Positions 57,119 to 64,000 of a stretch of DNA of 64,000 bases are shown here, in pieces. Where the stretch lies: positions 1-64,000 of the forward strand of contig JACKBM010000032.1 in the NCBI GenBank assembly GCA_020634575.1, in the 5' to 3' direction. The translations under genes were made by a program, and so were the position numbers. Position 1 is the first letter of the stretch; every line of letters begins with the position of its first letter. The DNA comes from Ardenticatenales bacterium (lineage in GTDB: Bacteria > Chloroflexota > Anaerolineae > Promineifilales > Promineifilaceae). Under the pieces are notes generated by a model. It was not told the DNA's origin, made no database searches, and worked only from the letters and a program-made list of their open reading frames with translations.

Positions 57119-57526
57119 ATGAACTATCCCGTCGTCATTCACAAAGATCCGGATTCTGATTACGGCGTGACGGTACCGGATCTGCCGGGCTGTTTTTCCG
57201 CCGGGCAAACCATTGACGAGGCCCTGGTACAGGTCGTCGAAGCTATTGAAACCCATCTGGAGGGGCTGCTGCTGGATGGTGAAGAGTTGCCAGCTGGCAC
57301 AACCATCGAGGCGTACCAAAACGACCCGGCTTATGCTGACGGGGTCTGGGCTATTGTGACGGTTGATCTGTCCAGGCTTTCCGGCCGGTCCAAACGGGTC
57401 AATATCACCCTGCCAGAACGACTGCTCAATATCATGGACCAATACGCCGCTGAGCATGGTGAAACCCGCTCCGGCCTCATCGCTGAAGCGGCCCTGGAAT
57501 ATATCGTGCGGCGGCAACAATCGTAA
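57119..57526 (+). CDS. hicB: HicB-family antitoxin-like protein
   Basis: A 135-residue protein. Residues 1-70 are the HicB RNase-H-like domain (YPVVIHKDPDSDYGVTVPDLPGCFSAG, TIDEALVQVVEAIETHLEGLL). Residues 90-135 hold a ribbon-helix-helix DNA-binding end: RVNITLPERLLNIMDQYAAE, then SGLIAEAALEYIV. HicB antitoxins pair with HicA toxin genes normally directly upstream or downstream. I see no HicA here: the upstream 130 bases are non-coding and the radical SAM gene follows. ATG 57119 is preceded by GGGGAG. It may be a solitary regulator or an antitoxin left over from a lost pair. Confidence 0.85.
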   Translation: MNYPVVIHKDPDSDYGVTVPDLPGCFSAGQTIDEALVQVVEAIETHLEGLLLDGEELPAGTTIEAYQNDPAYADGVWAIVTVDLSRLSGRSKRVNITLPERLLNIMDQYAAEHGETRSGLIAEAALEYIVRRQQS

Positions 57527-57610
57527 GCGCCGCTTGCCAACTGCCGTCCCATTCCGCCATAATACCGCTGGGAAAGGGTTCAAAATCGATACGTTGCCCG
57601 GGAGTAGACC

Positions 57611-58465
57611 ATGCAACTGCCGCTTTTTGATCCGCAACCGGCCGATCCCCTCACCCAGATAGGCCCTGCCGCGGTCAGCTACAAAGCCGCCCGCTCCATC
57701 CTGACCAGCACCGCCGGCTTCCTCGACGGCTACGATTTCTCCCTCAACCCGTACAGCGGCTGCACCTTTGGTTGCACCTATTGTTACGCCGCCTTCTTTA
57801 GCCGGGACAGCGCCAGGCAGGCAACCTGGGGCGCCTGGGTTCAGGTCAAGGAAAATGCCCTGCAACTGCTGCGCAAACAACGCAGGCAGCCCCTTCAGGA
57901 TAAGATCATTTACATGAGCAGCGTCACAGACCCGTATCAGCCGATTGAGCGCAAATTGGGCCTGACCCGCCAGATCCTCCAGGAACTGCTGGATTATCAT
58001 CAGGTACGGCTGGTCATCCAAACGCGCAGCCCCCTGGTCACGCGCGACATCGATTTGCTCAGCCAGTTCGCGCATCTTCAGGTCAACATGACCGTCACGA
58101 CAGACAGCGAGCAGGTCCGGCGCGCCTTTGAGCCTGGCTGCCCGGGCAACAACGCCCGGCTGGAGGCGATCCGGGCCGTCGCCGCCGCCGGGATTAGCAG
58201 CTGCGTGACGCTGACGCCGCTGTTACCAGTCGAGGATCCGGCCGGTTTTGCCCGGGCCGTCGCAGCCACCGGCGCGGGGAGCTTCATCGTCCAACCCTTC
58301 CATGTCACCCGGGGGAAGTTCGTGGCCGGCACACGCCAGCAGGCTCTTGACCTCGTCAAAAAGCTGGGCTGGGATAATGATCGCTATCTGGCCACTGTCA
58401 ACATCTTGCGGCACCATTTGCCCAACCTGAGCGAAGGCAAAGCGGGCTTTGCCCCGCCAGATTAA
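57611..58465 (+). CDS. Rv2578c-type radical SAM protein
   Basis: A 284-residue iron-sulfur enzyme of the spore-photolyase-like group of radical SAM proteins. The cluster motif is C51-x3-C55-x2-C58 in NPYSGCTFGCTYCYAAFF. Later signatures are ISSCVTLTPLLP, YMSSVTDPYQPIERKLGLTR and LVIQTRSPLVTRDIDLL. The first residues MQLPLFDPQPADP resemble those of family members from other phyla. The reaction is not known. It lies 84 bases after hicB and 43 bases before a two-component pair, all in the same direction. Confidence 0.9.
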   Translation: MQLPLFDPQPADPLTQIGPAAVSYKAARSILTSTAGFLDGYDFSLNPYSGCTFGCTYCYAAFFSRDSARQATWGAWVQVKENALQLLRKQRRQPLQDKIIYMSSVTDPYQPIERKLGLTRQILQELLDYHQVRLVIQTRSPLVTRDIDLLSQFAHLQVNMTVTTDSEQVRRAFEPGCPGNNARLEAIRAVAAAGISSCVTLTPLLPVEDPAGFARAVAATGAGSFIVQPFHVTRGKFVAGTRQQALDLVKKLGWDNDRYLATVNILRHHLPNLSEGKAGFAPPD

Positions 58466-58508
58466 CAGTCCTGTTGTAATCACAACCAAAAATCGCTAAG
58501 CTACTCAT

Positions 58509-59249
58509 ATGAGTCACAAAATCTTGCTTGTCGAAGATGACAAGACGTTACAGGAAACGGTCAAATATAATTTGACCCGCCAGGGCTACGACGTCAGCAC
58601 CGCCTCTGACGGGCGCGCCGCCCTGAAGCAGGCCCGGGAGCAGGCGCCGGAGCTGATCATCCTGGATGTGATGCTGCCGGAGATGGATGGCTTCGAGGTC
58701 TGCCGCATCCTGCGCAAGGAGATGAGCGTCCCCATCATCATGCTCACCGCCCGCACCGACGAGGTAGACCGGGTAGTCGGCCTGGAGGTGGGCGCCGACG
58801 ACTATCTGACCAAGCCATTCAGCATGCGGGAGCTAATGGCCCGCGTCAAGGCGATGCTGCGCCGGGTCCAGCTTATCCGCGACGAGCTAGAAAGTAGCCC
58901 GAACGGTCATGGGGAATCAGCCGCGAACATTGAGACGGCGCCAGCTGGCGAAATCCTCACCTTCGGCAACCTCACCATCAACCTGCGCCGCCACGAGATC
59001 TCCCTGGACGGCGACCCGATCCAGATGAAGCCGATGGAGCGTGAGTTGCTCCTTTTCCTGGCCCGCAACCGGGGCATTGCCCTCTCGCGCGATCTGATTC
59101 TGGAACGCGTCTGGGGCTGGCAATATGACAGCGGCAGCCGCACCGTCGACGTCCACGTCCGCTGGCTGCGCGAGAAAATCGAGAAGGATCCCAAATACCC
59201 GGAGCGCATCGTCACCGTGCGCGGCCTCGGCTATCGCTTCGAAGGGTAA
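58509..59249 (+). CDS. OmpR/PhoB-family response regulator
   Basis: A 246-residue DNA-binding regulator. Receiver 4-118 has acidic residues E9-D10-D11, phosphoacceptor Asp53 in [13 protein letters not shown] and Lys in [11 protein letters not shown] linker of about 35 residues ([20 protein letters not shown]) is followed by the winged helix (about 148-245) ending [20 protein letters not shown] and [11 protein letters not shown]. The downstream kinase lies eight bases after the stop, so the two form one operon. The architecture matches PhoB-like regulators of phosphate starvation or similar stress; the actual signal is unknown. Confidence 0.95.
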   Translation: MSHKILLVEDDKTLQETVKYNLTRQGYDVSTASDGRAALKQAREQAPELIILDVMLPEMDGFEVCRILRKEMSVPIIMLTARTDEVDRVVGLEVGADDYLTKPFSMRELMARVKAMLRRVQLIRDELESSPNGHGESAANIETAPAGEILTFGNLTINLRRHEISLDGDPIQMKPMERELLLFLARNRGIALSRDLILERVWGWQYDSGSRTVDVHVRWLREKIEKDPKYPERIVTVRGLGYRFEG

Positions 59250-59257
59250 ATCCGGCC

Positions 59258-60634
59258 ATGTCCACCAGGCTGCCCCTGCGCCTTCTGCTTCCCATCGCCC
59301 TGATCAACCTGATTACCCTGGCCGGTCTGGCCTGGTATCTGGGCCGGCCCGGCTGCGACGGGAGCTGCACGGTGCCGGCCATCCTGCTTTTTGTGGCGCT
59401 CAATCTGCTGCCAACGGCGCTGCTGATCGCCCTGACAGCCGGCCGGGATCGCGCCTTTATTGAGCAGCTAACGGCCCATTTGCGCCCGCTGGTGCGGGGC
59501 GAACCGGCCGGTCGCCTCCTCAACGTCGCCCACGAACCGCTCAACCAGCTCATCACTACCATCAACAACCTGACTGATCAATGGGAAGAAGAACGCCAGA
59601 CGCTGCGCGCTGACCAGCAGCAGCTGGCCGCCGTCCTCGACCAGATCGCCACCGGCGTCCTCATTACCGACGGCAATGGCGAGGTACAACTGGCCAACCC
59701 GGCGGCCCTGGAGCTACTCGGCCTCAAAGGGGCCTCTCAACTCAACCGCTCCTTTGCCTCCATCGCCCGACACCACCAGCTGATTGAGCTGTGGCGCCGT
59801 TGTCGCGAAGAATGGACGGAGCAGATTGCCGCCATCAACATTGATGCTCGCGGCGGCATCTTTCTGCAGGCCATCATCTCCCCCTTCCAGGAACGGGCCG
59901 GCCAGCGCTGTCTCATCATCCTGCAGGATCTGACCCGCATCCGCCAGCTGGAAACAGTACGGCGCGACCTGATCAGCAACGTCTCCCACGAGTTTCGCAC
60001 GCCACTGGCCTCCCTGCGCGCCCTGGTTGAGACTTTGCAGGAGGGCGCTCTCGACGACCCGCCTGCGGCCCAGCATTTTCTGCAACGAACCGCCCACGAG
60101 GTGGACACCCTGACCCAGATCGTCGAGGAGCTGTTGACGCTGTCCCGGATCGAAGGTGGGCAAGTCGCGCTGCGGCTGCAAGCAACTTCAGTAACCGACC
60201 TGCTGCTGGCAACGGCGGAGCGATTCTTGCCGCAGGCGGAACGGCAGGAGATCGATTTGCGGCTGGACGTACCGGCCGGTTTACCGCCGGTCCTGGCCGA
60301 TGAGGGCCAGATCCTGACGGTCTTGAGCAACCTGGTTCATAATGCGATTAAGTACACACCGGCCGGTGGTCAGGTCACGTTAAGCGCCCACCGGCAAGAA
60401 GACCAGATCTGCTTCCTTGTGGCCGATACCGGCGAGGGTATCCCCAGCGACGACCTACCCCGCATCTTTGAACGCTTTTACAAGGCTGACCGTGCCCGGC
60501 AGCGCCAGATCGGTGGCACCGGCCTGGGGCTGGCCATCGCCAAACACACCGTCCAGGCCCACGGTGGCCGCATCTGGGCGGAGAGCAGAGAGCGCAAGGG
60601 CAGCACCTTCTTCTTTACGCTACCAACCGCCTGA
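59258..60634 (+). CDS. PhoR-like sensor histidine kinase
   Basis: A 458-residue membrane kinase. Two N-terminal hydrophobic helices (LPIALINLITLAGLAWYLG; VPAILLFVALNLLPTALLIA) bracket a short cysteine-containing outside loop (GRPGCDGSCT), then a short linker, a PAS domain (about 125-225), the HisKA dimerisation helix with phospho-His244 in ISNVSHEFRTPLASLRA, and the HATPase domain with N box NLVHNAIKYTPAGG, G1 DTGEGIP, F box RIFERFYK and G2 GGTGLGLAIAKHTVQAHGG. It phosphorylates the preceding regulator. The short outside loop suggests sensing within the membrane or through the PAS domain. Confidence 0.95.
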   Translation: MSTRLPLRLLLPIALINLITLAGLAWYLGRPGCDGSCTVPAILLFVALNLLPTALLIALTAGRDRAFIEQLTAHLRPLVRGEPAGRLLNVAHEPLNQLITTINNLTDQWEEERQTLRADQQQLAAVLDQIATGVLITDGNGEVQLANPAALELLGLKGASQLNRSFASIARHHQLIELWRRCREEWTEQIAAINIDARGGIFLQAIISPFQERAGQRCLIILQDLTRIRQLETVRRDLISNVSHEFRTPLASLRALVETLQEGALDDPPAAQHFLQRTAHEVDTLTQIVEELLTLSRIEGGQVALRLQATSVTDLLLATAERFLPQAERQEIDLRLDVPAGLPPVLADEGQILTVLSNLVHNAIKYTPAGGQVTLSAHRQEDQICFLVADTGEGIPSDDLPRIFERFYKADRARQRQIGGTGLGLAIAKHTVQAHGGRIWAESRERKGSTFFFTLPTA

Positions 60635-60737
60635 GTTTCCTTATCCCTGCTTCAGAAGGATCATTTTTTGCCCGTCAAGGCGTCCTTCTGTACACTGACC
60701 GCTTTGGATTGCACTCATTTCTCACTAGGAACGCTTC

Positions 60738-61685
60738 ATGACCGCTGGCCAGATCGCTCTGAATATCGCCATCGTACTCGGTAGTATCCTGGCCCTCTGG
60801 ATTGGCGCTGATTTCTTTGTCGCCTCGGCTGCCCGCATCGCCCGCAAGATGGGCATGTCGGAGCTGGTCATCGGCCTGACCATTGTGGCGATGGGCACCT
60901 CCGCCCCTGAATTCGCCGTCACTGCCCTGGCCGCCTGGCACGGCACCGCTTCCATCCCCATCGGCAACGTCGTCGGCTCCAACATCTTTAATCTCGGCTT
61001 CATCCTGGGCACCGTCGCCATCATCCATTCCATCAGCACAGACAGAAATGTCATTTTTCGGGATGGTTCTATCCTCATCGGCTCCACCCTGATGTTGTTG
61101 CTTTTTATGTGGGATGGTCAATTGGTCCGCTGGGAGGGCATCGTCATGTTTCTCTCCCTGCTCGCCTACCTCGGCTTTCTCATGTACAAGCGGGAGTATG
61201 ATGACGATGAGGTGCCAGATGGCGAATATAGCTGGAAAGATATCCCGCTTTTGCTGGGCGGCCTGGTGCTCATTGTCCTGGGCGGACGTTACCTGGTCTC
61301 GTCCTCTGTCCTGCTGGCGGAGGCTGTTGGTCTGTCAGAATGGGCTATTGGCGTGACCATTGTCGCGGCCGGCACCTCGGCCCCGGAAGCGGTCACCTCC
61401 ATCGTGGCCATCACCCGGGGGCACAGCCAGATTTCCCTGGGTAATCTGATTGGTAGCAACATCTTCAATGTCCTGGGAGTGCTCGGCTTTGCCGGCATCC
61501 TGACCCCACTCAGCCTCGGCCCCGGCGAATATTTCAGCCTGGTTTACCTGACTATCCAGATGATCATCACCGCTTTATTGATGCGTAATGGCTGGCAGCT
61601 CTCGCGCCGGGAAGGGATTGTACTGCTGCTGATCAATGGCGCCGTCTGGATCTACTTCATCATGAGCGGCCGGGCCGCGGTTTAG
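60738..61685 (+). CDS. Calcium/cation antiporter (CaCA family, YrbG-like)
   Basis: A 315-residue exchanger with ten membrane helices in two inverted halves. The two alpha-repeats are visible: GLTIVAMGTSAPEFAVTALAA with GNVVGSNIFNLGFILG in the first half and GVTIVAAGTSAPEAVTSIVA with GNLIGSNIFNVLGVLGFAG in the second, as in YrbG and CaxA. The central loop is acidic (YKREYDDDEVPDGEYSW). It probably exchanges calcium or another cation for sodium or protons. Single gene downstream of the two-component pair; 103 bases separate them and no terminator is seen. Confidence 0.93.
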   Translation: MTAGQIALNIAIVLGSILALWIGADFFVASAARIARKMGMSELVIGLTIVAMGTSAPEFAVTALAAWHGTASIPIGNVVGSNIFNLGFILGTVAIIHSISTDRNVIFRDGSILIGSTLMLLLFMWDGQLVRWEGIVMFLSLLAYLGFLMYKREYDDDEVPDGEYSWKDIPLLLGGLVLIVLGGRYLVSSSVLLAEAVGLSEWAIGVTIVAAGTSAPEAVTSIVAITRGHSQISLGNLIGSNIFNVLGVLGFAGILTPLSLGPGEYFSLVYLTIQMIITALLMRNGWQLSRREGIVLLLINGAVWIYFIMSGRAAV

Positions 61686-62179
61686 CGCCTATCCAGTGCT
61701 GGCCCGCAACAATCCTTTCCGACGTCATCTCGAACGACACAGGCCCTACCTGCACGATCAACCTGACGGAGCGACAGACCCCTATCCATGGCGCCGCCTG
61801 AACCGGCCCACATCTCGGTTGCCGAGGTTGCGTGGCCAGGCTGCTAAGAAACAAGGCGGAAATGGCGTGCGGTCTGAGGTTCGTAGTAAACGCTTTAGCG
61901 TTCCGCGTGCATCCCTTTTGGTGGTGGCGACGTGTCGACCAGCAGCCGTCTTGATGATCACAAAAGGCTAAAGCCCTTTACTACAAACCTGACTTCGTAC
62001 TGCAAATCTTGAACCAGTTTCTTCCCTTATTGAACGCGGCCCACCACGTGGTGTTTCTCAGGGTGACGTCGGTAAATTTTGGGTGATGACGTTGCGGACG
62101 GGCCTTGTAGCGATTTGCTGGGCTCAAAACCGGCAGCAGTTGACGCGAAACAAACCGTAGCGGCCATCTTCGTGCAGAA
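61686..62179. other. 494-bp gap, no gene, one imperfect inverted repeat
   Basis: Between the antiporter and the minus-strand hypothetical gene. An imperfect inverted repeat (GGTTCGTAGTAAACGCTTTA near 61880, GGCTAAAGCCCTTTACTACA near 61966) encloses about 65 bases; it resembles interspersed repeats elsewhere in this window in style but not sequence. Open frames of about 90 codons across here lack any coding character. Confidence 0.7.
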
Positions 62180-62593
62180 CTAAAGCAGCCCCCTGGCCCG
62201 CAACTGCTTCATCACCTGCGCCAGTTCCGTCTGCTGGGCGACAAAATCCGCATCACCCGTCAACTCAAAATCCAGACGGTGGAACGGATCGCCATCAAAG
62301 TCCCAGATCACCTGCAAACCCCAGCGATCCGGGCGAGGCACGTAGACCTCGCACATTTGCCAACCGTCGCCGGATGATAGGAATTCCACTTTATAAACAT
62401 GATAGCCTCTGCCATCGCTGAGATAGGGTGCGCTAATTTGAATGGCTGTGGCACCAGCCTGCTTGAGTTCGTCATGAATAAAGCGGCTGGGCAATCGCCG
62501 CTGAAACAAACGCCACCTCTGCTTCGAGAGCAAGGCAATCCAGGCCAGCATACCAAATATTGTCAGAAGGGGGCCCAGCAGAGCTTCAATCAT
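62180..62593 (-). CDS. Hypothetical membrane-anchored protein, paralogue 2
   Basis: A 137-residue protein, unrecognised. N-terminal membrane helix (LLGPLLTIFGMLAWIALLS), basic linker (KQRWRLFQRRLPSRF), then a soluble domain of about 95 residues with ISAPYLSDGRGYHVYKVEFL, VIWDFDGDPFHRLDFEL and DADFVAQQTELAQVMKQLR. About two thirds of the last 95 residues are identical to the adjacent upstream gene, showing a recent tandem duplication. It starts 15 bases after that gene's stop. Function not known; an extracytoplasmic or peripheral-membrane location is likely. Confidence 0.7.
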   Translation of the reverse strand: MIEALLGPLLTIFGMLAWIALLSKQRWRLFQRRLPSRFIHDELKQAGATAIQISAPYLSDGRGYHVYKVEFLSSGDGWQMCEVYVPRPDRWGLQVIWDFDGDPFHRLDFELTGDADFVAQQTELAQVMKQLRARGLL

Positions 62594-62608
62594 ATTTGCA
62601 GCAACGAC

Positions 62609-63013
62609 CTAAAGAAGACCCTTTGTTCGCAATAGCTTGATCTCGTGCGCCAACTCGGTCTGCTGCGCCACAAAATCCGCATCCCCCGATAACTCAAAGT
62701 CCAGGCGATTAAAAGGATCACCATCATAATCCCAGATCACTTGTCTATCCCAAACATCACGGAACGGCATGTAAACCTGGCATACCCGCCACTCACCGGT
62801 CGCCGCCAGAAACTCAACCGGATAAACCTCATAGCCGCGCCCATCGCTAAGGAAAGGTGCCGAAATATCAATCGCTGTGGCGCCATCACGCTTCAGACTC
62901 GAGCGGATAAACTCCTCAGGCGTCACAATTTCGCGCCAGCCGCCATCAACATCATTAATTTGGATGGCAAAAACAAGTAGCACAAGAAAAACGAGCGGCA
63001 GCAAGTACCACAT
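62609..63013 (-). CDS. Hypothetical membrane-anchored protein, paralogue 1
   Basis: A 134-residue protein, unrecognised. Start at 63013, directly before the membrane helix WYLLPLVFLVLLVFAIQIN (2-20); a longer frame to 63184 adds a low-quality extension. The soluble domain repeats the one in the next gene: ISAPFLSDGRGYEVYPVEFL, VIWDYDGDPFNRLDFELSG, DADFVAQQTELAHEIKLLR. The first and last segments differ in the linker (DVDGGWREIVTPEEF). Paired tandem paralogues of this kind are often surface-protein or immunity-like; nothing adjacent decides between them. Confidence 0.65.
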   Translation of the reverse strand: MWYLLPLVFLVLLVFAIQINDVDGGWREIVTPEEFIRSSLKRDGATAIDISAPFLSDGRGYEVYPVEFLAATGEWRVCQVYMPFRDVWDRQVIWDYDGDPFNRLDFELSGDADFVAQQTELAHEIKLLRTKGLL

Positions 63014-63198
63014 AATGAAGTACAGTCTACTCCCATTTCCATTTGAATTGAAGGTTTTTCGGCCAATCTTGATGAATCCTTGACAGCCCTTTACAGTGGC
63101 ACTAACATCTTTGGACTGGGGTCCGTTTATTGTCACCAGGCCCCAGAGTTTCAGGAAGGGAAAAGTTGCCGCCCGGCAACTCATTTGGAGGAAAAATC

Positions 63199-63564
63199 AT
63201 GAATATTGCGCTATGGATCGTATCTGGTTTGTTGGCCCTGGCCTTTTTGATGGCGGGTGGTATGAAAGCCTCTCAGCCCAAATCTGCCCTGGCCGACAGG
63301 ATGGGCTGGGTGAACGACTTTTCGGACACGCAGGTGAAGATTATTGGCGCCCTGGAAGTGGCCGGCGCTATTGGGCTTATTCTGCCCTGGCTGCTGGACA
63401 TCGCCCCAATCCTGACGCCGATCGCTGCCCTGGGGCTGGTCATCACGATGATCGGTGCAGCTATCGTCCATCTACGCCGCGGCGAAACTCAGATGATTGT
63501 GCCGAATATCGTCCTTGGCCTGCTGGCTCTTTTCGTTGCCCTGGGCCGCTTCGGCATCTTCTAG
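63199..63564 (+). CDS. DoxX-family membrane protein
   Basis: A 121-residue protein with four membrane helices: IVSGLLALAFLMAGGMKA, KIIGALEVAGAIGLILPW, ILTPIAALGLVITMIGAAIV and NIVLGLLALFVALGRF. The family includes subunits of thiosulfate:quinone oxidoreductases (DoxD/DoxX) and general membrane redox proteins. I chose ATG 63199, which has GGAGG upstream; the ORF extends to 63130 without support. It is a single gene, with a bidirectional terminator shared with the hydrolase gene facing it. Confidence 0.85.
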   Translation: MNIALWIVSGLLALAFLMAGGMKASQPKSALADRMGWVNDFSDTQVKIIGALEVAGAIGLILPWLLDIAPILTPIAALGLVITMIGAAIVHLRRGETQMIVPNIVLGLLALFVALGRFGIF

Positions 63565-63582
63565 GCCAACCTGACAACAAAA

Positions 63583-63612
63583 AAAGGGCGGCCCTTGCGA
63601 GCCGCCCTTTCA
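63583..63612. terminator. Bidirectional terminator between DoxX and hydrolase
   Basis: AAAGGGCGGC (63583-63592) with GCCGCCCTTT (63601-63610) and loop CCTTGCGA. A-rich on the left and T-rich on the right, so it can end both converging genes. Confidence 0.88.
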
Positions 63613-63629
63613 TCTACTTTTGCTATCAC

Positions 63630-64000
63630 TCAGGCCTGCTCCGCCAGCAGCTCCTCTTCAACCAGCCTGGCTGACGTCATCGCCTCAATGAAGCGCCCGA
63701 TCCGCTGCCAGACCTGTTTCATCGCCTCAGAATTGTCCCTGAGCAATTGATGGCCCGCTTCCGGGAAGATCACAATATCCTTCTGTTTGGCCGGCAACAG
63801 TTCAAAAATCGTCTGGCTTTTTTCTACTGTGGTAGCGATATCCTGCCCGCCCTGAATGATCAGGGTCGGCGCCTGAATCCGGCGCCATTGGTTGCGCCCC
63901 ATCTTGAAGGCACGGCTCATCTCAGCCAACGCCGAGGTTGGCATCCGGCTGATCTCTTCCAGCCATTTTTGCAGCGCTGGATCGTTCAGATTCACTTCCG
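63630..64000 (-). CDS. Alpha/beta hydrolase, C-terminal part (5' end outside window)
   Basis: The last 121 or so residues of a larger alpha/beta-fold hydrolase; the reading frame continues past the window edge, so length and start are unknown. Seen: APTLIIQGGQDIATTVEKSQ, where Asp of GGQD is the likely acid of the catalytic triad, and FPEAGHQLLRDNSEAM, where the His is the base. The nucleophile-bearing N-terminal half is not in view. Substrate type not assignable. Confidence 0.8.
   Translation of the reverse strand, partial: EVNLNDPALQKWLEEISRMPTSALAEMSRAFKMGRNQWRRIQAPTLIIQGGQDIATTVEKSQTIFELLPAKQKDIVIFPEAGHQLLRDNSEAMKQVWQRIGRFIEAMTSARLVEEELLAEQA

Larger units (their letters stand above)
1150..60367. 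repeat. Dispersed palindrome ACCGGCCGGT, 26 copies
   Basis: Starts: 1150, 4309, 6536, 7889, 9580, 10377, 12291, 14210, 16981, 20783, 23150, 28087, 30239, 30526, 32964, 36141, 38653, 40361, 41138, 43670, 44860, 45033, 50411, 59503, 60271, 60358. At 60% GC about 0.2 copies are expected in 64 kb. Most copies lie in genes, on either strand, usually as codons CCG-GCC-GGT (Pro-Ala-Gly); 12291, 36141 and 43670 are between genes. Confidence 0.9.

Noticed and set aside
61696..61971. A 91-codon frame downstream of the antiporter
   Set aside because: Arg/Pro-rich random-like translation and it runs into an inverted repeat.
1..64000. tRNA, rRNA or a replication origin
   Set aside because: No T-loop-like GGTTCRAATCC with matching acceptor stems, no rRNA core sequences and no DnaA-box cluster were seen on either strand by eye.

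Overview
This window is a GC-rich (roughly 60%) stretch of a bacterial chromosome with about 53 protein genes and no visible rRNA, tRNA, CRISPR array or prophage. The gene content points to Chloroflexota, probably an Anaerolineae/Caldilineae/Ardenticatenia-type filamentous heterotroph. The clues are a modular amylopullulanase with a C-terminal FIMAH module, a secreted repeat protein ending in a YLPTVIRQ tail, an Aap-type amino-acid transporter, an Rv2578c-type radical SAM protein and very large glycosylation/flippase membrane proteins. This placement is inferred from family content, not from a marker gene.

Layout. 1-11.3 kb: the 3' part of a secreted GH13 enzyme, an ArsR/SRPBCC operon behind a promoter with two identical operator-like inverted repeats, a VOC protein, a cytochrome c lipoprotein, a MauG-type peroxidase fused to a beta-helix, a HIT protein, a lipoprotein and endonuclease III. 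11.3-17.4 kb: YjbQ, a class I aminotransferase, and a membrane-anchored binding-protein-like gene in operon with a ThDP enzyme. 17.4-27.6 kb: a general amino-acid ABC transporter (aapJ, then aapQMP) split by a CoA-ligase/crotonase/FMN-oxidase block, then a nucleoside hydrolase. 27.6-34.2 kb, minus strand: a GT39-like glycosyltransferase, a small protein and a 1371-residue YfhO-flippase fusion. 34.2-35.2 kb: a REP-associated transposase (RAYT) between arrays of its probable repeat. 35.2-43.5 kb: a response regulator and V4R-like protein, GH1 beta-glucosidase, aroA-aroE, SEC-C protein, HAD phosphatase and a DUF368 lipid-carrier translocase. 43.7-52 kb: kptA, a membrane-associated hypothetical, acyl-CoA dehydrogenase with a PRC-barrel protein, an MFS transporter and a giant SARP-type regulator. 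52-64 kb: a secreted propeller-like protein, aldolase, methyltransferase, acetyltransferase, HicB, radical SAM, a PhoB/PhoR-like pair, a Ca2+/cation antiporter, tandem paralogous hypotheticals, DoxX and the end of an alpha/beta hydrolase.

The most unusual signal is not a gene. The 10-base palindrome ACCGGCCGGT occurs 26 times (I located each by eye), against an expectation of about 0.2 at this composition, in genes of both strands and between genes, which resembles the HIP1 word of cyanobacteria. The intergenic spaces are also crowded with at least six families of short hairpin repeats, one of which flanks and probably belongs to the RAYT. Other notable items are a permease (AapQ) carrying what looks like a lobe of its own binding protein in an extracytoplasmic loop, a MITE-like 265-bp element, and a perfect 42-bp palindrome that contains a stop codon.
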